Assembly (NCBI RefSeq): GCF_029227915.1 | Contig: NC_079880.1 | Span: 23,312,501 to 23,376,500, forward strand | Length of the DNA: 64,000 nt | Direction: 5' to 3' | DNA from: Hydractinia symbiolongicarpus | Lineage: Eukaryota > Cnidaria > Hydrozoa > Anthoathecata > Hydractiniidae | Shown: piece by piece, positions 1 through 12,701 of the stretch | Numbering within the stretch: the stretch's first letter is position 1 | Layout: every line of letters starts with the position of its first letter | Notes under the pieces: generated by a model | The model's database searches: none | The model's input: only the letters and a program-made list of their open reading frames with translations | Told to the model about the DNA's origin: nothing | Translations under genes and position numbers: made by a program

Positions 1-274
1 TTTTGATATCATTCGGAAGAGAAAAATTTTAAGCATTTTTCATTATTAAGTCATGTGCCCAAAATAAAGTCATCTTAAGATATTGACCATAATATTTATA
101 ACATAATCAAAACATTTGTCTGCTTTTTCAAACAAAACGTTACATTTCGTTCGATGTTAAAAAAAAACATTCGAAAGTTGTCTATTTCTTGTGTTCTGTT
201 GTGTTGTGAAAATGATGTTTATTATATTTTATATTTTACTCTGCAGTTTGATGATAATATTTTTTCAATAAAAT

Positions 275-1525
275 TTATGGATTGGAGTAAATGCATGTTA
301 TGTCAACAAGATCAAAAAGATTCGTCTCTCGTCGATCCATCAAATAATAAAAACAATAAAGTCTGGGGACATGCAAAGCTGGTAGAAAACATCTAGGCTT
401 TTTGAGACAATGGTATTTCATTTCCAAAGAACTTACTTGAATCATTTGACACGCTTGACTCTGGTGAAGGAATATTAACAAAGATTAAGGAACATAAAGG
501 AAAATGGCATAAAACATGTGCATTGGAAATTTCGAACTTAAAGTAAGAATAATCAATATTATATAACTCGGGTAGAGCGATGTTGTGTCTTTTTTTGTTA
601 GAGCTACTTCAGGAAGGTGTTGATTGTCCAGCTCTTCTTCACAAAAAGTTTTTACTACGTTTGCAGTTGATAACATTGACCACAATCCAAAGACGCAAAG
701 GATTCATGGCACGGGACAGTAATATCAGTCACGCAACTTTTAAAAGAAGCAAATGATGGTGAGATAAGAATCCAAACATTTACAATGAACGATAAAAAAA
801 TCAAAGACTTACCGCAGAAATACACCATCGTTACACCATTTACACTGAAATCGGCGAATATATATCCTCCTGGAGTACAGGTATGAATTACATTTATTTA
901 TGTACCAATTCACTTAATAACTAGTTGTAGAGGAAAAAAAATTAAAATAGAAAAAATTGACATCAGTAAAGTCAACAAATATGACTTTACCGGTCGCACA
1001 TGGAACTGTCTTTGTCGCGATACCACATCTTCATGTCTGGGAAAGGAAAGAATTTTTTTGACACATGGAATGTATTGGATAAAGAAGTTACACTAGTCTT
1101 TACAAGACTGTCACTGATAGACTTTCCAGATGACATCACCGACTTCAAAATGGAGGCAATAGACAAATACGTTGTTTTCTTTTATTCCAAGACGTGCAAC
1201 GCTTTAAGAGTCAACGAAGCAAGAAAAATTCTGTTTAGTCAAAACAGTCGGCCAATCGAGAACATTCCGTCGACACGACAAACAGTGGTTCAACATATTT
1301 TAAGATCTTCTCTTCAATAGAGTAAATGGCAAGTGTTTGCTTCCAACACATGATGCCCGTGATTCAAGTCAGTGGGGGTGGCGATGTACGAACGAAAGTA
1401 TCGTTCCAAAATGGACATCATCACCAGAGGCATCAATGGTGTGTCGTGAGTTAATCAAATGTGGCTGCAAAGCGAATCTGCCATGTACAGATCTCTTTCA
1501 GTGCTCAGCATTGTACAAACAACTG
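275..1525 (+). pseudogene. Broken copy of a multicopy gene family with a Tesmin/TSO1-like CXC tail
   Basis: Several blocks in order look like one invertebrate multicopy family whose function I do not know. An N-terminal block reads WSKCMLCQ near 280 and EHKGKWHKTC near 490, in one frame but broken by stops at 394 and 403. A VDNIDHNP block lies near 665. A 106-residue open stretch at 1000-1320 contains GKGKNFFDTWN and KYVVFFYSKT. A C-terminal block at 1337-1525 has WGWRC, then PEASMVCRELIKCGCK and the start of a cysteine-rich CXC tail. Frames change between blocks, so this is a decayed copy. The family is recognised from memory. A multi-exon gene is possible, but the internal stops argue against it. 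The central part of the same broader family appears separately at 8501-9971. Confidence 0.5.
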
Positions 1526-1877
1526 TTATTATTGATATTTTTGTCTTTAGATATCTTTTCTATAGTTGCTACCTTTATTTTGAAGATAATTGTTGTTTAA
1601 CTACATGTAAACTCAAAGGTACATGTAAAAATTAGGCAAAATCTACATTTTAGGGGTAAAATTTTCCAATATCAAAATATAATACAACGTAATTGGCAAA
1701 AGTTTTTTTTTTCTTTTTAATTGTTTTTATAACCATGTTATAAAAGTATCAATGATGTAAAAGAGTTTAAAATGTTTTCAATGTGTTTGTGTTTGAATAA
1801 CTAGAATAAATTTTAGAATATTTCAAAAAATTACCCCCTGATATTGTATAACATTTTGGTCAATATTTCAAGATTAA

Positions 1878-2046
1878 GAGATAACAAAACAGCAAGCTGT
1901 AGTGATTCGACTAGTCTAATGACTCTTATTTTAAGTGGTACAGGTTAAACCCTCTAAAGATCTCTATGCAAAACAAGATCTCCCTTTTACAAGGATGGTC
2001 TGTACAACCAAGTTAATTGAAAAAGCAACCCTCTGGACAATACAAA
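1878..2046 (+). repeat. Dispersed repeat, direct copy at 63270-63438
   Basis: About 170 bp, beginning GAGATAACAAAACAGCAAGC and ending at CCCTCTGGACAATACAAA, recurs with roughly 90 percent identity and in the same orientation at 63270-63438. I see no terminal inverted repeats or coding potential, so the class is unknown. Confidence 0.85.
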
Positions 2047-2049
2047 TGT

Positions 2050-3035
2050 TGCAACAACAAATTAAAAAAACAACAACTAGCACATGAATTAATAATGAAA
2101 AGTGCTTTAAAATTTTTTCTCTTTCGAATGAGATCAAAATTGACATGATTTGACAAAAAAATTATGGGTTATTTTTGGACCAAATGATGTCACTATGACG
2201 TCATCAGGAAGTCAGGATTTTGGGCACCACTTCTAAATTGATTTTCTTCATAAAGAAGGTTCATGCAAAGTTTGACAGTTAATTCACAAAATAAACAATT
2301 TGATACCTTAACTGCTCTACTACTTATCATTCTAATACTTGAGTATTCTCTTCACCGGTATATTATAACTTAGACATTTAGAATTGGAGCTGTTATATAA
2401 GGGAGAAACAACAAAGAAAATACACACTACCTTCCTAAAATGCAATCACATAAATGGATAACCTTGGAAGTTTTTTTTTATAATATTACCACTAACCAGA
2501 AAGGTTTCAAAAAGACATTAACCCGCCTTTACTTGTAAGAATTTTATAATAACAGGTGTCAGATATGTTTTGTTTCTCGGTAAAACATTTAGCTTTAATC
2601 GTTCCATCTTTTAACTTTAAACTGTAAGCAACTTTGAGGTATGGGATCTATGTAGTTTTTTGAAATGACAATAACTAAACAGATCAAATTTATTATATTT
2701 TTAAGAATTATGTATATGTATTTAAGGTTCTTTGTTATATATTGAAAAACCGGGTCATAAAACCAAACATATATCAGAAATTGATCATTAAATGCGCTAG
2801 ACCTTGTGTTAAGATTAGGTATACGTCGCAAATCGAATTTGCGCAAGTAAATTCGAATGTTGATAAATAATTAAGCCAATCAATCAACGCTTATTTTATT
2901 CACATACTTCTCGAAGATGTTACTAAGCACATTGACAATTAAGAAAAGAGGTTTACAACAGGGTTCAAAAAGAAAAAAGGAACAAAGAAACTTATTAAAA
3001 CAGGTAAAAATTTAAATTGTCTATTTTCTTTGTAA
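2050..3035. other. Stretch without a recognisable gene
   Basis: AT-rich sequence between repeats. Open frames here are short and resemble nothing I know. No splice-consistent exon chain was found. Confidence 0.5.
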
Positions 3036-3038
3036 TTA

Positions 3039-3196
3039 CACTGCAATCTCTCTATCTGGAACTTGCAAGAGAGCAAAAAATTTGTTCGAGATAGAAAAAG
3101 TTCGAGATAAAGAAAGGAAAATACCTTAGGCGGAACACAAGGGGACCGTGACTTTAGTTTGAGATAGAGACTAGTTGAGATAGGGAGATTCAACTG
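3039..3196. mobile_element. Short MITE with TA target duplication (Tc1/mariner or pogo type)
   Basis: A 158-bp non-coding element starts CACTGCAATCTCTCTATCT and ends with its imperfect inverse, AGATAGGGAGATTCAACTG. It is flanked by TA on both sides (3037-3038 and 3197-3198). The ends match over about 24 bp with a few mismatches. No transposase is encoded, so it would depend on a related autonomous element. Confidence 0.6.
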
Positions 3197-3312
3197 TATC
3201 TATAAACTTTCTGTTTTATAAGAACATTTTTGTCGAGAGAACTGTCTTTAGATTTTATCCAAAAAGTAAGAACTAAATAAGAGCAGATTAGTGCCTGAAT
3301 CATTCCTTTTAA

Positions 3313-4047
3313 CCCTATTCGGTCCGGGGTTTTTCGAACATACTATGACCGGGGGGGGGGGGGATTCGGCCCCCCCCTTAATAACTTTTCATAGGGTTGT
3401 TCAAATTGAATCAAACTTGGCACACTTATAGTACGTCATAAAAGAAACAAAATGGCGCCAAAAAAAATTTGCTTGCGTCAGCACATTTTCTGTGACGTCA
3501 TCAAAAGCTTAAAAATTGTTAAAAATGCCACTATCTGCTTAAAATATAATTACTTTTGTTCTAGAGCGAATTTTTACATTCTGTTTGAAGTTTCTGAAAG
3601 CTAAATAAAAGATATTTAACTTATCTTCCGGTTTTTACATGGATCGGATAAAAAATTGCCCGAAAATCCGTTTTTTTCCAAATTTCGGGTAAAATCCGAC
3701 AAAATGGGGAAATCGGATTAGTCACGTGTTCAAATTATTCAAAATGATCCTTCTTAATGAAACAAAGTTGTGTTGCAAGTTTCAAGTTCTAAGGATAATC
3801 CTAACAGGAGTTATTATATTTTCTCCATTATAAGGATTTCATAGAGATTTTTAGGGGCAGTTTCGAGTAATGGCCAATATCAAAGCCTCTGAAAGGCATG
3901 GGACCTAAAAAATTTGCATGCAGGTGTCTAATAGATAAATGTTGAAACTCAGTAAGTATCATAGCCATATAACAAAGCAATAAGGAGTTATTAAAAAAAA
4001 ACCGTCAGGGGGGGGCGGAATCCGCCCCCCCCCCGGACCGAATAGGG
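3313..4047. mobile_element. piggyBac-like non-autonomous element (735 bp, TTAA target)
   Basis: The element starts CCCTATTCGGTCCGGGG and ends with the perfect inverse CCCCGGACCGAATAGGG. TTAA flanks it on both sides (3309-3312 and 4048-4051). A TTAA duplication with 5'-CCC termini is typical of the piggyBac superfamily. The ends carry runs of G and C, and the inside is non-coding and AT-rich. Confidence 0.8.
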
Positions 4048-4173
4048 TTAAAACTAACAACAAAATAAAACAAGTGGTATAAGAATTAACAACACGAGTC
4101 TGAATTTTCTGACAAAAGTAAGAATAATGCAATATATGTATTTTTCTAAAGTTCTCTCTCAAGCTTCAGATAA

Positions 4174-5380
4174 TTGTTTTTACGATTCAACGATTTACAG
4201 GACGCTTTTGATGCTTCCACTATTCAATACGCAGATTATACAACGATTTATAGATCATGTAAACCAGCAAATATTGTGAATACAGAAATTTCCATTAACG
4301 ATACACTAAATGAACTTGACAAATGGGCCGAAGAAAATTCTCTTGCGGCTAATGCAGCAAAAACTAAATTCATGTTGATTTCGACCAAACGCTTGTCCAA
4401 TATTCATATTCCTAATGAACACAGTTCGACGATCAAGCTAGGGAGTACTCCACTCAATCGTGTTGGGACTTGTTCACTATTGGGACTAACAATTGATGAA
4501 CACTTTAAATGGAACGCACAAATCGACAAAACTTTGAAAAAATGTTCTGGGAAAATATCTGTGGTACGAAAGTTGAAGAACTTCACAAGCTTCAGACTAC
4601 GAAAACAGTTAATTGAAACCTTAATTTTTTCTCAAATTGATTATAACGACTTCATCATGTCGCTGACTGAAGCACAAATGAAAAGATTACAAAAACTTAA
4701 AAAAGTTGCATGTAGTTTTGTTATTGGACGTTATGCCAAAATTCAAGATATCATCAAATTAAAATGGCTCCCCATAAAGGAACGTCGTGAATTCAACTTA
4801 TCGAAACTAACGTACAAAGCCATTAATTTCACCAACTGGTCAAGTTCCTGTAAAGTAAATGTACGTATAAAGCGAAACAATCTCCGAAACCAGCATGAAC
4901 TCAGCCTTCATCACTCAATCGATGGTACCTTTCAAGATGAAGCAGCGCGAGTGTTCAACAGTCTACCAGCTAACCTTCGTACTGCTGATTCCTTCAATAT
5001 TTTTTCTAGAAATATTAAATGATATCTACTAGATAAGTCCGTTGCTCGCTTGTCCGATAGTTTATTCTGATAGTTTATCGAATCACTTTTTTTTTCACGC
5101 ATTTATTTCCTTTTCGATTTTTATTTTTATTTTGTTTTCTCTTTCAGTCCATATTTCGCAGCTACTGCCAATTTTTCTTTGCGATGTGTTTCCCTTTGGC
5201 TTGCGCTAACTCCCCATGAATATTTTTTTTGTCATTTAATACTTAATATATATATATATATATATATATATTTAAAATTTTATTGTTGATAACATTTGAA
5301 TTTATTTTATATTATTTTTAACGGGTTGAAGAGCAATTGTAATATATGGATACCCTGAAATACATTTTACTTACTTACTT
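4174..5380 (+). pseudogene. 5'-truncated LINE: reverse transcriptase C-terminal half
   Basis: An open stretch at 4174-5022 (about 280 residues) is the second half of an APE-type LINE reverse transcriptase. It opens just before RT motif C, which reads YADYTTIY where a YADD-type motif is expected, so the second catalytic aspartate is lost. Downstream come LGLTIDEHFKWN and the thumb and C-terminal region ending in ARVFNSLPANLR, as in CR1/Jockey-like elements. The 3' untranslated part holds a TA microsatellite (about 5242-5270) and ends in an ACTT repeat near 5365-5380, a usual LINE tail. The 5' truncation near 4171 is typical of abortive retrotransposition. Confidence 0.85.
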
Positions 5381-6179
5381 GAAGCAACAAAAGCAGTAAT
5401 CACCTTTCCTGTATAATGTTAACAACAGGGCTTAAAAATTAAACGAGTAAAGCAACTTTTTACAGGGAAGAAATAATATTTAGATTCAATACTATAGTTT
5501 TTGAATTTTAAAGTTATCTTCTTGCTATAAAAAACAAAACTAACAACAAAGACTAAAAAAACTCGAAAAATAAGAACAGGCAGCTTCATGTTTATATTTA
5601 CTGGTTCTCATAAAAAACAAGTGATGAAAAAATTATTGTGGTATAACACAGGCACTATAAGTATGGAATGATAATGCAAATACTATTCTTCTGGGTAATA
5701 TGAGAAATCTGTAGCTTGATTTGTATAAAAAACTTTAACGATAAGCTTCATGCGTAAAGTAATTGTTAAATTCGTAGCAACCATTACGGCATCTATAACG
5801 TGAATAAACAAGCCTGTCGTTCGCGAAAACATGCATGCAAAACTTATAATTTTCTTCTCAAAAATATGTCCACAAAATAAAATCAGTATACAACTTGCAA
5901 AAGTTGTTTTAATTCTTTTAAGAACAATGTTTATTCCAATTCAACTCGAGCGTTCTTTTTCATAAAGTCAATTTACAAAAGTCAATTTTATTAGTTCTGG
6001 TTTTCTCAAACATTCAGTAAATTTTTGACAATAGTAATAAACGCATTGTTTTGAATTATTTGCTGAGCAATATTTGTTCCAGTCATGTGCGTGAGAGAAT
6101 CATAACCCACTTAATCTTCCCCCTAAATTTTATCTTTTCAATTTGAAATAAATTATTCATTTTAGCATTTTTTTTTAAG

Positions 6180-6524
6180 ATAGCGATAATGTTAACGACA
6201 CCACCACTACCACAGCCCGCCACGACAATAGCAACAACAAGAACACCAACAATGGTGATGGTAGCAACATCAACGGTCTCTGTAAGCACAAAATATTAAT
6301 CACGTGTTAATTCTAGATTTTCTATTTGTGTTTTTCTCAATAATTTACCGGAAAATTTAAACATTAGTATCATTTTCATACTTTTAGATCCTGATCCAAT
6401 GCTTTTAAAATCTAAAAAGAAGTTTATAAAGGATCGTCAAGCAGAAATGCTTGGGATGTTTGGTGCAAGAATGGTGGCAAAGACCGGGAGGGGTATGTGT
6501 GGATTACCAGCAGTGAATGTATAA
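6180..6524 (+). CDS. Candidate last two exons of an unrecognised gene
   Basis: Two exons fit a splice model: 6180-6281 (acceptor after a T-run ending AAG, donor GTAAGC) and 6388-6524 (acceptor CTTTTAG, stop TAA at 6522-6524). The 106-bp intron keeps the frame. The first exon is rich in Asn, Asp, Thr and Ser. The second is basic, with KSKKKFIKD followed by MLGMFGARMVAKTGRG. An AATAAA-like poly(A) signal follows near 6607. I do not recognise the protein and found no upstream exons. It may be the 3' end of a real host gene, on splice-phase evidence only. Confidence 0.35.
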
Positions 6525-6624
6525 ATTTCAACCCATGTTAATTCGCAAATACGTTTTCTTTGCTGGTGAAATATTTTTTCAATCTTTTGTTGTATTTACA
6601 AGCTTGAATAAAATAAATTAATAA

Positions 6625-7700
6625 ACAATCTTCCGCGTTATGTTTCTTTCAATTTGTCAAACTTTACAAACTTTGTTTCCCTTGCGGAATGAACGGGTTG
6701 AACCTTTAATCCCCACTATCTCTGCAACTGTTTGTCAAAGATACACGATCCTATACATTTTCTTGATCACACTTTCAAGGTCTATACAATGAAGGTAACA
6801 GGAATATAAATTTCTAAAAAATATTTTTGTGTGTTTTGGGGTTAGTCTTTGCTGACGTTAGCCAAATTTTTTAACCCTTATTTCTCCATAGGCGTTGGTC
6901 GAAAACGTATGATCCAGTAGATTATTTCGATCAGAGTTTCTACCTGTACACACTACAGACAACAAATAAACTAATATTTTTGTATCTACCCTGCAGACGT
7001 CAGCAAAAAATCAAAAACAACCTATTTTACCATTGTCTTTCTGGTTAAATGGATTTCTCCACGGGCCTTACCGACTAGTTTAATATATGAAAAAGTAGGA
7101 CTTAAAGGATGCAGCAAAAAAAAGTACAGCTAATACTTTTTACATCGTTCAATGCAACATGCTCAACCAACTTATGTATTGTCTCAGTTTGGCTTTTAAT
7201 TGATTTTAAACTTTTTCATGATCTTATTTCACAAGCGTTTCCTGACCTGACATGCATTCCCAATTTAAACACATGGTCAATGCCTGCTTTCTTTTTTTTA
7301 ACCTGTACATTTGATTATCTTGAAAGATTACTTATAACATCTAGTTTTAAAAGTCTAAATCAGTCTGTCTCTACTCTCTACTCAAAGTAGTTTAAATGCT
7401 TCTTTCACAGCTGAAAATGCATTTAAAGTTTTGCACTGAATTGGTCGAGTACCAACTTGGAAGCATTTAAAAAATATCATACCATCACCATATAATTTTT
7501 TTCTTCTTGAACAATATGCTTTAAAATATCTATATATTTTTCAGAAAACCATACACATTGTCTACAGGGTAACCTATTTCAACTAGTCCTTTTAATAAAG
7601 AGTTTTTAATACTATTACCATCATTCATTTTTTATTAGCTAGCTAGCTAGCAGTAAAACATAAGAAATACAGAGATATAAATTATATGCAAATTTTACTA
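6625..7700. other. Stretch without a supported gene
   Basis: Mostly AT-rich sequence. One 93-codon open frame (7109-7390) matches nothing I recognise and has no splice or family support. A short TAGC repeat lies near 7639-7651. Confidence 0.5.
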
Positions 7701-7710
7701 CAGCTTATCT

Positions 7711-7911
7711 GAAGGCGAATTTAAAGAAAGGTTTAGCAACCACAAAAAGTCCTTTTGACACGAAAAATACCGAAACGAGTGTCGAAATTAATGTGGAGAT
7801 TAATGGCGATGGAACGGACTTTAAAATTTCATGGAGTATTGAAAAACATGCAATGCCGTATATGACAGAAGCGCGTACATGTAACATATGCCTAACAGAA
7901 AAAGTAGTAAT
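7711..7911 (+). pseudogene. Penelope-like element GIY-YIG endonuclease remnant
   Basis: EGEFKERFSNHKKSF in one frame, then after several stops and a frame change DFKISWSIEKHAMPY and CNICLTEKVVIV, match the endonuclease end of Penelope-like retroelements (NNHK-x-SF, then W-x-I, then C-x-LC-x-EK). It is short and frameshifted and no RT is nearby, so this is a fossil. Confidence 0.6.
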
Positions 7912-8500
7912 TGTATGAGCTGAACGGAAGGGACTCTTGAATAAAAAAAAACAGAACTAATTAGCAAATGTCGTCATCGCAATAAATTCACTTACAAATG
8001 GTTGAAACAATCTGCAACAAACAATGTATTTATTTGCTTATCAAAATCTGATAATACAGGAAAGCCAAATTGCTCAAATCAAACCACAACCTAACAATTT
8101 AAGGCGCCAATCGTAATTTCTTATAAAGGCGCTACGTTAGTTTTAGAGGCCAGAAAGTGAACCCTAATTTTTAATTTGTAAATAAAGAACAGCGCAATAA
8201 ACTTGTAACGAACTACCAAAAAACTATGCAAAGTCACGCAAACGATTTTATCACTTATCTCTACGTAAGAAAACCACGAAAGTCTCAATTCATTAAATTT
8301 CTTCAAATCTAAAAGAAAAGTTGTCCATTAAAGCTTTACGTGTGGCGAAGCTAAATCGTCCCACTCGCACTTATCCCTACGTAACATTTGAAAAATAGTC
8401 TTAACACGTGCAGTGAGTGGGGGTAAAAAGCTAAAGGATCGAAAAAAGTAGCAGCAAGCTTGATAACATTTCTCTTAGTTGGTTTTGGGTTAGCAAGGAA

Positions 8501-9971
8501 ATGTTAAACTTGCTTGCAACCATGGGACATATTAGTTATGCCAAGAATGCACGACTGAACCTTCAACAAATGGTTGCCCTCCGCCGAAAAAATCCTTGGC
8601 TCCATCAGAAATTTCAACAAGATTCACATGCTGTTCTAAGATCCAACTGTTACTGGGCAGGTTTATGGTCTGACCTTGTGATCGAACATGCTCTCATGAG
8701 ATCAATCAAAACTAGAGGAGGACTCACCAGAGGGAGAGGGATGAAAAATGATGTGCGGAACCTTTGGGTTCTTAGCTTGAATTCCAGCGCCTCCATTTAT
8801 GAAGCAATGACTGGCGTCTCTGGCGTTACTGTAAAAGTAAGCGAGTTACAAGTCGAGATGGGGGCGTCAAGACGCTCCAAAGATTATACATATTGCAAGA
8901 TCTTCATAGATTGGCTACAGCAAAGAAACCGTTTGTTTATGAAGACACAAATCTTAATTCGCTTTCTTTTGGTTTGACGTCTGATGAAAATGATTGTTTT
9001 TCAGTAGTTGAATGCACAATAAAGCGGAAGAACCAGGTTAAGCCCATCATTTCCTTGCAATCCAAAGTCCAATTGAATAAAGAATCTGTCAAAGTCAATC
9101 CAACGATGTTGTTCACAAGATTGGTAGCCATAGCGCAAAGGGAAAAAGAAGACATCGAATAATTTTTTGCTTTCAAACTAACACAAGAGCCAGTGTCCCT
9201 CTTTAAACAGGGCTTAATGATAAAACCTGTCAAGTCCTCATTACGTAAAGCTGTGATGAACGATGATGAAGCAGTGGAAAAAAATCAAATGCAAATTGAT
9301 CCTTATTTCGTAGACGATGGTGAAGCGCTTTTGCATAGAGTCCGTTGGATCAAAAATTCTACTTTTGATGAACTATTGCAAGTTTACGTTAGTTACGTTC
9401 CACGGCACTATAAGTCTTGCATTGTCTTTGATCGATACGATGGTCCTAGCACGAAATCAAATGAGCACATGCGACGAACAGGTGGTGAAAAACGATGCCC
9501 CAATTTTGATGTTGTTGGTTTCAACAAAGTAACTTTTACCAAAGAAAGTTTTGTGAATAACGAAGATAACAAAACCTGTTTATCAGGCATACCAGCATAA
9601 AACCTTAGCAAGACGGCCAAACATTGAAGATTTGTGATGGTGATGCTGATACAACAATGGCCGCAACAGCACTAAAGGAAGCCGAAACAAACCACCAAAA
9701 AGTAACAGTTGCCGATGATACTGATGTTGCAATGATGCTTCCATACCATTGGCAAGAACAGAGGTTGGATAAAGCCTGGAACATGAAAGTTGTCTGTCAG
9801 AAATGGAACCTTATCTGACAGCATATTCTTTTTGTGCATTCGTTTTCCGGCTGGGATACAACAATGGGTTATGTTTGGGCAGACAACAGGGATGTCAAAG
9901 AAGCTGCCATCAAAGCGTTTCAAATCATTTATGATGGTAACGACTTGACCGATTTATGCAAACTTAGATGA
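8501..9971 (+). pseudogene. Central part of the multicopy CXC-tail family, frameshifted
   Basis: Blocks in order match a large invertebrate multicopy family of unknown function. They are GHISYAKNARLNLQ and RYWAGLW-like SNCYWAGLWSDL, then MRSIKTRGGLTRGRGM (8501-8880), NPTMLFTRLVAIAQREKEDIE (to 9162), LLHRVRWIKNSTFDELLQ and SNEHMRRT (9193-9600), CDGDADTTMAA and VADDTDVAMML (9624-9818), and HSFSGWDTTMGY (9833-9971). Each block sits in a different frame or is cut by a stop, giving at least four disruptions. The N-terminal part and the CXC tail are missing here; separate copies of those parts are at 275-1525. Confidence 0.6.
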
Positions 9972-9974
9972 GTT

Positions 9975-11990
9975 TCTTACATAGTATAATATAACATTTA
10001 TTCACAATACAAAAGGGTTTTCTTCATTTAATCTCAAAGTTCATAAAAATAGGGTGTTGATCAGAGAAGACTTTAGATACAGACATTACCACCAATGCTT
10101 CCTTATCATTTTTGCAGATACAGGAAATATCTCGATATGTGTTGGAAAGGGTTCAAGTTCATCTACAGATAATGAAGTGAAGGATATAAGAGGAAGAAGA
10201 AGTATAAATTTTTAATCACACAAGTGTCCAAGCAATGTCAGTTAAAGTAGAAATTTCTCCATTTTTATAACAATCTTTTGTCTTATAGCTTAAGCAAATT
10301 GATCCAAGCAAATGGGGCTCAAATGATGCCAATAAAGACAGATAAACAAGTCGCCCCTGATATGGTTTTCTCGAAAATGTGGAAATTCACCATTTTTAAA
10401 AATGGCGCATATCTCATTTTCTACAAATGCTATTGATGGGACTTTTTTTTCTAATAATACTTTTTTAATAATCTACATATAATCTACAAGTGTGCCAAAT
10501 TTCAGCTCTATATCATTTTTTTTATGGGTCAGTGTTTTTTTTTACTTTAACGACTGGACTAGAAGACAAAGTGAGCAAACTCTGCCTCCCTACTAGACTG
10601 AGGTAACAAGTCAAACCCAAAGACAAGACAAAAAGTCTACCCCCCTTTGCTACGCTTCTTACATGATCTTAAGAGAGAGAAGGGAGTGAGCAAACTCCTA
10701 CACCACGGTAAACTAACCGCCCAAGGATCAGTTGGGGTAAATTGAAACCGCTAGGAAAATTTATTCCCTTCCCCAATTTGTTTCTGTGGCATGGAAAAAA
10801 GTTAAGTCCTGGTAAAAAATAATATGTAACAGGATGAATTGTTCAAGTGAGATGAATTGACTTCTGAAACACAGCGGTCGTTGCACTGGAGCCAAGGGTT
10901 TCGTTGATCTTTAATAAACGCCCAGTAATGTCCTGCTTTTAAAATACCTGAATGGTTAATGGTGGCGACTAATCTTTACTTGTTGCTAAAAGAAATATCT
11001 TCAGTAGGGTGAGAAAGCACGTTTAGCTCGTGGTGTTTCGTAGGCAGACAGTTCACCGATCTTGTATCTTTAAAAGACGAACCATTAAGTGAGGCATATC
11101 TACGTAACTGAAAAAACAGAATATGTAGAATCAAGACTTGCTTTAGAATATGTAAGCTTTTTTGATTTAAAATTTTATCTCTCTCCTTTGTTCATGTAGC
11201 ATAGATATATGAGGCCATATTTGAGTTCAGTGGTTGACTTTGAATAAAATCTTCACAATTCAAATTTGAAACAAAACAAGATCAGAAACCTCCATAAAAA
11301 ATGCTCTGTTTTGTGTTACCCTTTTCTTTACGAATAACAGGAATAACAATTAGCAAATTGAAGATGACTTGTTAAATTTCTAATTTTTCTTGTCCCCATG
11401 ATCATTGCGTATGTTATCTAGATTTTCACTATCGTGAGTAAAAATGAAAAAAAATAGAAGAGGTGTGTAAGGTATTGTTTTATCAATTCCATTGGAAGAA
11501 GTTTTTTTTTAACATTAAGTACCATGGTATGCAAGAGAACTGCTTTTAAAGATTTCACATTTTTCGTACAATATAATTGCTGGGGAGTCTTATTTCTCTA
11601 GTTCATTTTATTCTTTGTGGTTTGCATACCTGGTGACTTTAAGTTATTGACAGTATTCAAACACTTACTATGCTCAAACCTGGGTAATAGGATTTGGTTT
11701 AATTTATAATTAGATAAAAAGACGAGAAACCAAAGAGCCAAAACAAGTAAAAACCATCCTCCACGAAGAAGTAAAGTATGGTTATTGTTTTTTTACATTT
11801 TGTTTTTTATTTATCTCATAAGTGCTTTAGTTTGTGTATAACATTGATCAACATGCTAAAAATGATAAAACATTTCATTTTTGTAAAATTAAATAAGATT
11901 TTGTGTCATTATTGCTGCAATAAAACTTTAATGTCAATTTGTAAAAGAAACATCCCCGAAAATATTGAAAAATGAAAAAATATAATTAAA
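9975..11990. other. Two kilobases with no recognisable gene
   Basis: AT-rich DNA with weakly repetitive pieces. The segment 10560-10700 contains a degraded piece of repeat R1, with phrases like its tail (AAAGACAAGAC and CCCCCTTTGCT). I found no convincing exons. Confidence 0.4.
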
Positions 11991-12000
11991 ATGTTAGAGA

Positions 12001-12093
12001 ACTCGCATGTCGCCAAATGACGCTGCTATTCAAAAAATTTTAAAAGGTTCATATCCCGCAGGATTTGAAAACAGATTTATCGACAACTTTAAA
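12001..12093 (+). CDS. Candidate isolated exon, weakly SET-domain-like
   Basis: After an AG near 11999, the open stretch MSPNDAAIQKILKGSYPAGF then ENRFIDNFK ends at a GTAAAA donor near 12094. The GFxxxFIDxxKGK pattern loosely resembles the start of KMT5A-like SET domains. There are no neighbouring exons, so this is speculative. It may equally be a chance frame. Confidence 0.2.
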
Positions 12094-12701
12094 GGTAAAA
12101 CTCTTATTGGTTATACGATCGTCTTGTGCGCAAGCCGAAAGATATACGCATTGTACCGTAACTTTGTATGTCCCAAAAGTGAAAGGTTGTATGCTTTATA
12201 ATAAAAATTTTATGTTAGTTTTCTCAGTCTACAGGTTGCGCAACTTACCAAATAGCGACACAAGCACTTGTAGCTAGCAAGTTGTTTATTAGCTAGCAAG
12301 TTGTTTATTTATATGTCTATATTTGCTTATACATATGTCTGTATAACGATTGCTTTGCATGATTATTTAGCCACAAAATATATAATGTTGGGCGTATCCT
12401 CCTTGTGTTTTGATCCCCTTGGCAGCCGTAACAGTAACTGTCCTCCCACAATATGAGTCATCAAGTGTTTTCTAAATCATTTTTTGTTCTTGTTTTAAAA
12501 AAGGTTCCACATAAAGGTAAGCGTAGCGAAACGTCTAAAAATGGTTATTCAACTACAAAAAAATACAACAAAAAACGAAAATTATATAGGAAATACATAT
12601 TATTTTTTTATCACTTTTTTCTAAAATGACAGATTAAACTTGTTTTACTTTTTACATGTTTTTTTACACAAAGATTTACAAGGGGTGGCTAGCTACCCAA
12701 A

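Noticed and set aside
6083-6289. Minus-strand frame rich in Val, Ile and Gly resembling a membrane segment
   Set aside because: It is the antisense of the Asn/Thr-rich candidate exon at 6180-6281, which has better splice support.
7109-7390. 93-codon plus-strand frame
   Set aside because: No motif, no family resemblance, no splice context, and AT-rich composition that allows such frames by chance.
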